In this document: positions 29,747-37,795 of the stretch, piece by piece | How the letters are laid out: the number at the start of each line of letters is the position of its first letter | Numbering within the stretch: the stretch's first letter is position 1 | Assembly: GCA_903855945.1 (NCBI GenBank) | Contig: CAIOAK010000126.1 | Location: forward strand, 1 to 37,795 | Source of the DNA: an uncultured Anaeromyxobacter sp. | Lineage (GTDB): Bacteria > Myxococcota > Myxococcia > Myxococcales > Anaeromyxobacteraceae | DNA length: 37,795 nucleotides | Reading direction: 5' to 3' | The notes under the pieces: generated by a model | Database searches by the model: none | What the model was told of the DNA's origin: nothing | What the model saw: only the letters and a program-made list of their open reading frames with translations | Made by a program: the position numbers and the translations under genes

Positions 29747-31494
29747 CCCCGCAGGACCTGCCGATCCACCAGTCGCGCGTAGACGCCTCCCCGCGCGAGC
29801 AGTTCCGCGTGCGTCCCGCTCTCCGCCACCACCCCGCCGTCCACCACCACCACGCGGTCCGCCCCGATCACCGTGGAGAGCCGGTGGGCGATCACCACCG
29901 AGGTGCGCCCGCGCATGAGCCGCGTGAGCGCGTCCTGGACGAGCGCCTCCGATTCCGCGTCCAGCGCGCTCGTGGCCTCGTCGAGCAGCAGGATCCGCGG
30001 GTCCTTGAGGAGCGCCCGCGCGATGGCGATGCGCTGCTTCTGCCCGCCGGAGAGCTGCTGCCCCCGCTCGCCCACCTTGGTCGCGAGCCCGTCCGGGAAC
30101 GATTCCACGAAGGCGAGCGCGTTGGCCGACCGGAGCGCGTCGCGCACCTCGTCGTCGGTCGCCTCCGGACGGCCGTACCGCACGTTCTCCGCGATCGAGG
30201 TGGAGAAGAGCACCGGCTCCTGCGACACCACCCCCACGAGGCGCCGCAGCCAGGAGGGGTCGAGGTCCCGCAGGTCGGTTCCGTCGAGCAGGAGCCGCCC
30301 CGCCGTCGGGTCGTAGAGGCGCGACAGGAGCGCCCCCATCGTCGATTTCCCGCCGCCCGACGGCCCCACGAGCGCCACCACCTGCCCGGGCTCGACCGAG
30401 AGGTCCACCCCCTGCAGCACCTCCACCTCGGGCCGGGTGGGGTAGCGGAAGCGGACCCCCTGGTAGGTCAGGCGCCCGGACACCGTGGAGAGGCGCCGGC
30501 CGCCCGACACCGGCATCTCCGGGACCCGCTCGCTGAGATCGAACACCCGCTCCGCCGCGCCCAGGCCGCGCATCGCCTCGGCCCAGATGTCGGCGAGCGT
30601 GCCGAGACCCATGGCGATGAGCATCGTGTAGACGAGGAAGGCGGTGAGCGCGCCCGCGGTGAGCTCGCCGGCCGCCACGAGCGACCCGCCGTAGCCGAGC
30701 ACCACCGCCAGCGCGGCGTAGACGGCCGCCGAGGCCGCACCCATGAAGAAGGAGCCGGCCCGGACGCGGATCCGGGCGAGCTCGTAGCTCGCGTCGATGG
30801 CCACCCCGTAGCGGGCCATCTCGGCCGGCTCGGCGGCGAAGGCGCGGACGGTGCGGATGGCCGAGATCGACTCCTCGGCGGCGTGCCCGGCGTCGGCCAG
30901 CGCGTCCTGGTACTGCTTCGAGAGGGCCCGGATCTTCCTCCCGTAGAAGACGGCGCCGATCGCGACCGCGGGCACGACGAGCAGCATCACGCCGGTGAGC
31001 TTGGCGGACGTGAAGACGAGGAGCACAAGCCCGCCCACCACCTGCACGCCGTTCCGCAGCGCCATGGAGAGCTGCGAGGAGAGGAGCCCCTGCAGCGAGG
31101 CGGTGTCGGAGGAGAGGCGCGAGGTGAGGTCACCCGTCCTCTGGCCGTCGAAGAAGCCCACCTCCTGCACGAGCAGCGCGTCGAAGAGCCTCTGCCGGAC
31201 CCGGCGCACGCCCCGCTCGCCGGCCAGCGCGAAGAGGTAGGCCCGCCCGGCCACGGCGAGCCCCTGGAACACCGCGAGCCCGCCCATGAGGAGCGCGGCG
31301 AAGCGGATGCGCCCGGTGTCGCGGCTCGAGAGCGCACCGTCCACGATGACCCGCATCCCCTGCGGATAGGCGAGCGCGGCGGCGGAACCGAGGAGCAGGA
31401 GCACCGTCGCCCCGGCCAGCGCCTTCCACTCCAGGCGGATGAGCGGCAGGAGGCGGCGGACGGAGGAGATTCGGTTCGGGGAGGACAAGGGCAC
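29743..31494 (-). CDS. ABC exporter, fused membrane and ATPase domains (MsbA/ABCB type)
   Basis: A 583-residue half-transporter. Residues about 10-295 form a six-helix exporter domain (LPLIRLEWKALAGATVLLLLG at the start; the TGDLTSRLSSDT segment near 115 is the usual coupling region). Residues about 335-580 form the ATPase: Walker A GPSGGGKST, Q-loop VGVVSQEPVLF, signature LSGGQKQR, Walker B ILLLDEATSALD and H-loop IAHRLSTV, all intact. It probably works as a homodimer exporting a lipid or peptide; the cargo is unknown. The GTG at 31494 (or TTG at 31488) is inferred from normal length; no good ribosome site is seen. The longer frame upstream is antisense and non-coding. Confidence 0.88.
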   Translation of the reverse strand: MPLSSPNRISSVRRLLPLIRLEWKALAGATVLLLLGSAAALAYPQGMRVIVDGALSSRDTGRIRFAALLMGGLAVFQGLAVAGRAYLFALAGERGVRRVRQRLFDALLVQEVGFFDGQRTGDLTSRLSSDTASLQGLLSSQLSMALRNGVQVVGGLVLLVFTSAKLTGVMLLVVPAVAIGAVFYGRKIRALSKQYQDALADAGHAAEESISAIRTVRAFAAEPAEMARYGVAIDASYELARIRVRAGSFFMGAASAAVYAALAVVLGYGGSLVAAGELTAGALTAFLVYTMLIAMGLGTLADIWAEAMRGLGAAERVFDLSERVPEMPVSGGRRLSTVSGRLTYQGVRFRYPTRPEVEVLQGVDLSVEPGQVVALVGPSGGGKSTMGALLSRLYDPTAGRLLLDGTDLRDLDPSWLRRLVGVVSQEPVLFSTSIAENVRYGRPEATDDEVRDALRSANALAFVESFPDGLATKVGERGQQLSGGQKQRIAIARALLKDPRILLLDEATSALDAESEALVQDALTRLMRGRTSVVIAHRLSTVIGADRVVVVDGGVVAESGTHAELLARGGVYARLVDRQVLRG

Positions 31495-31541
31495 CGGAAG
31501 GCTAACGCAGCGAGCGTGGGGTGCAAGGGAAGGGTGGGTTT

Positions 31542-31643
31542 GTCCGCATCTCCACCGTGCGGCGGTACGTCGATGCGCTCGGCGGAGAGCTCGAGATCGT
31601 CGCCCGCCTGAAGGGCAAGACCATCCGCCTGCGCGGAGTCGGA
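31542..31643 (+). pseudogene. Remnant of an XRE-family regulator (C-terminal fragment)
   Basis: The plus-strand frame encodes VRISTVRRYVDALGGELE followed by IVARLKGKTIRLRG. This closely follows the C-terminal signature of XRE/HigA-type regulators (xxSTLRRYVEALGGELxxVARF). The helix-turn-helix part that should precede it is absent: upstream is the start of the divergent ABC gene. It is therefore a truncated relic, roughly 34 codons, in the gap between the ABC gene and the next minus-strand gene. Confidence 0.6.
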
Positions 31644-31658
31644 CCCGCGCCGCGCCTG

Positions 31659-31964
31659 CTACACCAGCTTCAGACCCCGCAGGATCTGGATCGCCCCGGC
31701 CAGCACCGCCGCAGTGGCCGCGGTCACGCCGGGCTTCGCCTGCGCGCGCGTCCACGCGAAGCCGGCTGCCGCCAGCACCGCGAAGGAGAGCACGAGCGTG
31801 AGGGGGAAGTTCCCCGCCCGCACCTGGAGGAAATGGAACAGGATCCCGGCCTGCAGCCCCGCCGCGAGGACGGCCGCGAAGGCGGGAAGGCGCGCGCCCG
31901 CGTCGAAGAGGAGGACCACCGACGCGGCGAACGCCGCCACCGAGAGCATGTCGAAGAGGCTCAT
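31659..31964 (-). CDS. Small multi-pass membrane protein, unknown
   Basis: A 101-residue protein, almost entirely hydrophobic, with four predicted membrane segments (SLFDMLSVAAFAASVVLLF, AFAAVLAAGLQAGILFHFL, FPLTLVLSFAVLAAAGFAW, VTAATAAVLAGAIQILRGL) and few charged residues between them. No family recognised. The ATG at 31964 lacks a ribosome site; CAGAAT ends 7 bases upstream, which could be the -10 of a leaderless message. It lies downstream of acnA but beyond a terminator-like hairpin. Confidence 0.65.
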   Translation of the reverse strand: MSLFDMLSVAAFAASVVLLFDAGARLPAFAAVLAAGLQAGILFHFLQVRAGNFPLTLVLSFAVLAAAGFAWTRAQAKPGVTAATAAVLAGAIQILRGLKLV

Positions 31965-32000
31965 GGGGCGAATTCTGCCCGCTCCGCGACGGGACGCCAG

Positions 32001-32024
32001 AAACCGGCCGCCCCGGCCGGGTCT
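32001..32024. terminator. Terminator-like hairpin after acnA
   Basis: CCGGCCG-CCC-CGGCCGG (32004-32020) is a 7-bp perfect stem, 9 bases past the acnA stop on the minus strand. TTTCTGG follows on the minus strand and GTCTTTCC on the plus strand, giving short T-runs both ways. Confidence 0.6.
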
Positions 32025-32029
32025 TTCCT

Positions 32030-34687
<2,658 letters not shown>

Positions 34688-34709
34688 GGCGCGACCTCCG
34701 GTCAGGTCC

Positions 34710-35828
34710 TTAACCAACCCAGAAGAAGCGCGTCCAGAAGAAGAAGAGGATGGCCTGGGCGAAGGAGAAGGAGACGACCACCACCCGGTCCACCCAGGCC
34801 CGTCGCCCGAGGAGCCCGAGCGCCAGGAATACCGGGAAGGCCACCGACGCGAACCGCACCATGGAGAGGTAGGTTCCGGAGAGGAGCGCCGGCACGAGGG
34901 AGGCGAGCGCCCAGACGCCCAGCGCGCGGGTCTCCCTCCGGCGCAGCAGCCACGCCCCCGCGCCGGCCACGAGGAGGAAGGAGACGACCTCGAGCGGTCC
35001 GAGGCGCGGGTGGAACTCGCGCGGGGAGAGCAGGGTCTCCCAGGGCAGCGCCATCCGTCGCCCCCAGGCTTCCTGCGCGCGGAAGAGGGCGAGCCCGTCG
35101 CCCGTGAGCCACCGGAGCATCGCCACGTGGACCGCGAGCCCGGCGCCGGGGAGGGCCGACGCGACGAGGGGGCGCAGCCGCGGGCCTCCCCGCGTGAGCG
35201 CGATCCAGGCGAGCGGCACGGCGATCATCACGCCACCCGGCCGGGTGAGGGCGAGCAGGAGGCCGAGCATCCCGGCGAGCCAGGGTCTGCCGCCGAGCGC
35301 CGCCGAGAGGCTGCCCACCGAGAGGAGGAGGAAGAGCGCCTCGGGATAGGCCGACGAGAGGATGAACCCGAACGGGAAGAGGAGCGTGTAGAGCACCGTC
35401 CGGGACGCCGCCCCCTCGTCCCCCGACACCTCCCGGGCGATCCGCCAGAGGAGCCAGAGGCCGGCGAGCGCGGCCGCGTTCGAGACCAGGAGCGCGGCGA
35501 GGAACGCGCCCCCCTCGCCTCGCCCCGGGAGGAGCGCCGCCACGAGCCTCGTCGTCCACGGGTAGAGGGGGAAGAAGGCCACGTTGGACTGGACCGTGGA
35601 GAGGGGCCCACGCACCGAGTACCCGTGGGTCACGATATCGAGGTACCAGCTCGTGTCCCAGCGGCCGAAGACGTCCAGCCAGCGCCAGGGGACGAACTCC
35701 CAGCCCCGCGCCACGGCCGCGGGGACCGGGTAGCTGCCGCTCGGCGACATCTGGTCCCCGAACCAGGCCACCCCCACGAGGAGGAGGCGGGTCCAGAGGA
35801 AGGGCCAGAGGATGGCGCGGAGGAACAT
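34710..35828 (-). CDS. PIG-V-like integral membrane mannosyltransferase-family protein
   Basis: A 372-residue protein with about nine to ten membrane segments. The N-terminal [15 protein letters not shown] and a first large loop with [16 protein letters not shown] near residue 57 fit the PIG-V / GPI-mannosyltransferase-2-like group, where the Asp-containing loop is the likely polyprenyl-phosphate-sugar site; [18 protein letters not shown] and [22 protein letters not shown] follow the family order. The bacterial members' acceptor is unknown, presumably an envelope lipid or glycan. The ATG at 35828 has AAGGA 5 bases upstream. acnA follows 22 bases after the stop. Confidence 0.78.
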   Translation of the reverse strand: MFLRAILWPFLWTRLLLVGVAWFGDQMSPSGSYPVPAAVARGWEFVPWRWLDVFGRWDTSWYLDIVTHGYSVRGPLSTVQSNVAFFPLYPWTTRLVAALLPGRGEGGAFLAALLVSNAAALAGLWLLWRIAREVSGDEGAASRTVLYTLLFPFGFILSSAYPEALFLLLSVGSLSAALGGRPWLAGMLGLLLALTRPGGVMIAVPLAWIALTRGGPRLRPLVASALPGAGLAVHVAMLRWLTGDGLALFRAQEAWGRRMALPWETLLSPREFHPRLGPLEVVSFLLVAGAGAWLLRRRETRALGVWALASLVPALLSGTYLSMVRFASVAFPVFLALGLLGRRAWVDRVVVVSFSFAQAILFFFWTRFFWVG

Positions 35829-35879
35829 CGAGTCCTTCTACATCGCCCCCGCCGGCGTTAGAACCATCCCGGAGAGTTC

Positions 35880-37368
35880 ATGGGCCCCTCGCAGGTCTAC
35901 CGGACGTCGCTCGCGCTCCTCACCGACTTCTACCAGCTCACCATGGCCGCCCAGCTGGGCTCGGACGGGAAGCCGCTCTTCGAGCCCGCCTTCCTCGACT
36001 GGCTCCCGGCCCAGCGGCTCGACGTGGACGTGGACGCCGTCCCCGAGGGGACGGTGGTCTTCCCGCACGAACCCCTGCTCCGGGTCCGGGGGCCCGTCGT
36101 CCCCTGCATGCTGCTCGAGACGCCGCTGCTCGCCATCGTCAACTTCCAGACCCTCATCGCCACCAAGGCGGCCCGCATCGTGCTCGCCGCGCGAGGCGCG
36201 CCGGTGGTGGACTTCGGGCTGCGCCGCGCCCAGGGGCTCGACGGCTCGCTCTCCGCCGCCCGCGCCGCCTACATCGGAGGCGTGGCCGGGACCTCCAACG
36301 TCCTCGCGGCGAAGCTGTACGGCATCCCGGTGAAGGGCACCCACGCCCACAGCTGGGTGATGCTCTTCGACGGAGAGCTGGACGCCTTCCGGGCCTACGC
36401 GAGGGCCATGCCGGCCAACACGGTGCTCCTCGTGGACACCTACGACACGCTGGAAGGGGTGCGCCACGCCATCACGGTGGGGAAGGAGCTGGCCCGCGAC
36501 GGCCACCGGCTGGCGGGGATCCGGCTCGACTCCGGCGACCTCGCCTGGCTCTCCCAGCAGGCGAGGGGGATGCTCGACGAGGCGGGGCTGCGCGACACCG
36601 CCATCCTCGCCTCCAACGAGCTGGACGAGCACGTCATCCAGGCGCTGCACGACCAGAAGGCGGCCATCGCCATCTGGGGGGTGGGGCGAGCCGGCGCTCG
36701 CCAAGACCACCATCCCCGGGGTCCAGCAGGTGCGTCGGTTCCGGCACGCGGACGGATTCCTGGCCGACGTCATCTTCGACGAGGACGCGGGGATCCCGGC
36801 CGAACCGGAGATGGTCGATCCGCTCGACCACACCCGGCGCCGGGTCATCCCCGAGGGGACGCCCTTCGAGGACCTGCTCGTCCCGGTCCTGCGAGGCGGG
36901 GCGCCGGTGTGGCAGGCGCCGCCGCTCGCCGAGGCGCGGGCTCGCTCGGCGGCGCAGCTCGCCCGATTCCACGCCGGGGTGAAGCGGCTCGTACACCCCC
37001 ACGCCTACCCGGTGGGGCTGGAGCGCGACTTCTGCCTCCCCCGCGGCGGACGCAACCCGGCGCTCATCGAGTCGCTCCTGTCCTCCGACGCGCTGGTCGT
37101 CGCCGGCCAGGCGGCGAGCCACTGCGTGAAGGCCACCGTGGAGGACCTGCTCCGGGAGATCCAGGCGCGGGATCCGCGCCTCGCGGGCCGCGTCTACCTG
37201 CTCGAGGACTGCATGTCGTCGGTGGCGGTACCGGACGGGAAGGGCGGATTCCTGTCCGATTTCACCCCCGAGGCGGAGGCGGCGCTGGGGCGGTTCGCCG
37301 AGGCGGGCATGAACGTGGTCCGGAGCACCACCCCCATCGGGGAGTGGCCCGGTATGGGGATGAAATAG
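35880..37368 (+). pseudogene. Decayed nicotinate phosphoribosyltransferase joined to a nicotinamidase tail
   Basis: Three lesions are visible. (1) Near 35946-35960 the N-terminal [11 protein letters not shown] jumps to [13 protein letters not shown], losing about 70 residues normally present, in frame. (2) Near 36684-36687 ...IWGVG is followed, in a different frame, by [19 protein letters not shown], losing about 40-45 residues and shifting frame. (3) Near 37025-37035 [11 protein letters not shown], close to the normal C-terminus, continues as [16 protein letters not shown] and [17 protein letters not shown], the C-terminal third of a nicotinamidase (isochorismatase fold). Retained parts are otherwise well conserved ([29 protein letters not shown]). 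It looks like a former pncB-pncA pair for NAD salvage; neither enzyme can be intact. A sequencing or assembly fault is the main alternative. Confidence 0.8.
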
Positions 37369-37411
37369 GGCGCGCCCTTCCGCGTAGGGAATGGACACGA
37401 GGAGAGTGACG

Positions 37412-37744
37412 ATGACCACCTGCCCCTACTGCCGCACCGAGAACGAGCCCGGCGCCGTCCGATGCCGCCACTGCACGAGCTGGATGTCGCAGCCGCCGGC
37501 GCAGCGGGAGTGGTACCGGGCCCGCGAGGGGAAGATGATCGCCGGGGTCTGCCGCGGCCTCTCCGAGCGCTTCGCCCTGCCGATCGCGCTCGTACGGGTC
37601 GTATTCCTGCTCTCCATCTGCGTCGGCGGCTGGGGCATCATCCTCTACGTGGCGCTCTGGATCGCCATGCCGCTCGCGCCGCTCCCCGTGGCGGTGGCGC
37701 CGGCGGTCATCGCCGGTCCGCTGGTGACCCCGCCGCCGCGGTAG
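37412..37744 (+). CDS. Zinc-ribbon / PspC-domain membrane protein
   Basis: A 110-residue protein. Residues 4-21 hold two cysteine pairs (CPYC and CRHC), a short zinc ribbon. Residues about 35-90 form a PspC domain: REGKMIAGVCRGLSERFALPIALVRVVFLLSICVGGWGIILYVALWIAMPL, with one long hydrophobic segment. PspC proteins sense or relay envelope stress in the phage-shock response; here no pspA or pspF lies nearby. The ATG at 37412 was preferred over 37391 because AGGAGA lies 7 bases before it. Confidence 0.82.
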   Translation: MTTCPYCRTENEPGAVRCRHCTSWMSQPPAQREWYRAREGKMIAGVCRGLSERFALPIALVRVVFLLSICVGGWGIILYVALWIAMPLAPLPVAVAPAVIAGPLVTPPPR

Positions 37745-37795
37745 CTACCCGGCCTCGACGATCCCGGTCCCGGCGAGCTGGAGCCGGTCTCCCTC
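37745..37795 (-). CDS. C-terminal end of a minus-strand gene (partial)
   Basis: Immediately after the PspC stop, a minus-strand frame ends in TAG at 37747-37745 and is open to the window edge. It encodes ...EGDRLQLAGTGIVEAG. With only 16 residues nothing can be recognised; support is the open frame, the G/C-ending codons and the tail-to-tail position. Confidence 0.35.
   Translation of the reverse strand, partial: EGDRLQLAGTGIVEAG

Overview
The window looks like a chromosomal segment of a very GC-rich Myxococcota-type (delta-proteobacterial) bacterium, most like Anaeromyxobacter. The evidence is strong G/C bias at third codon positions, a DUF4388/J-domain protein, a kinase-universal stress protein fusion, a eukaryote-type citrate synthase beside GTP-dependent PEP carboxykinase, and a cNMP/CBS/DUF294 protein coupled to a DnaQ-type exonuclease. 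This is family-level inference; no search was run. I see no rRNA, tRNA, CRISPR array, transposase or phage module.

Layout. 0.2-2.1 kb: acetate permease actP with its DUF485 partner (minus strand) behind a promoter with an upstream dyad. 2.3-4.5 kb: a metallophosphoesterase and a Ser/Thr kinase-USP fusion. 4.6-6.6 kb: a tiny membrane protein and an MHS-type transporter (minus), separated by a clear terminator. 6.9-9.3 kb: the DUF294 protein and exonuclease. 9.3-10.4 kb: an MFS transporter (minus). 10.5-16.1 kb: a plus-strand run of sugar nucleotidyltransferase, trmL, a DUF4388/J-domain protein, tsaD, and rsmA, whose frame runs on without a stop into a membrane protein. 16.2-19.7 kb: a small orphan gene (minus), then deoxynucleoside kinase, panB, panC and smpB. 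19.7-22.6 kb: operon pckG, NRDE protein, DUF971 protein (minus). 22.7-25.5 kb: a four-S1-domain protein (minus) divergent from a DsrE-like protein and an alpha/beta hydrolase. 25.5-27.6 kb: citrate synthase and a zinc-ribbon orphan (minus). 27.7-29.7 kb: a WecA-type phosphotransferase with an extra C-terminal domain, an orphan PqqD-like protein and an orphan ribbon-helix-helix protein. 29.7-35.8 kb: an ABC exporter, an XRE-regulator remnant, a small membrane protein, acnA and a PIG-V-like membrane protein. 35.9-37.8 kb: a decayed nicotinate phosphoribosyltransferase/nicotinamidase locus, a PspC protein and the tail of another gene.

Together these are mostly central metabolism and housekeeping: acetate uptake, citrate synthase, aconitase and PEPCK for acetate-based carbon flow; pantothenate synthesis; and translation quality control and RNA modification (smpB, tsaD, rsmA, trmL).

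The most unusual signal is not a gene. A 17-bp palindrome, TTTCAC-N5-GTGAAA, is embedded inside three unrelated housekeeping genes (tsaD, the S1 gene, acnA) about 9 kb apart, with a degenerate fourth copy in the DUF485 gene. All four lie in the same codon frame and are written in codons that are otherwise rare here. The other notable points are the three-deletion NAD-salvage pseudogene, the rsmA read-through fusion, and several genes whose -10 element is so close to the start codon that their mRNAs should be leaderless. I did not find a convincing multi-gene system of a new kind.
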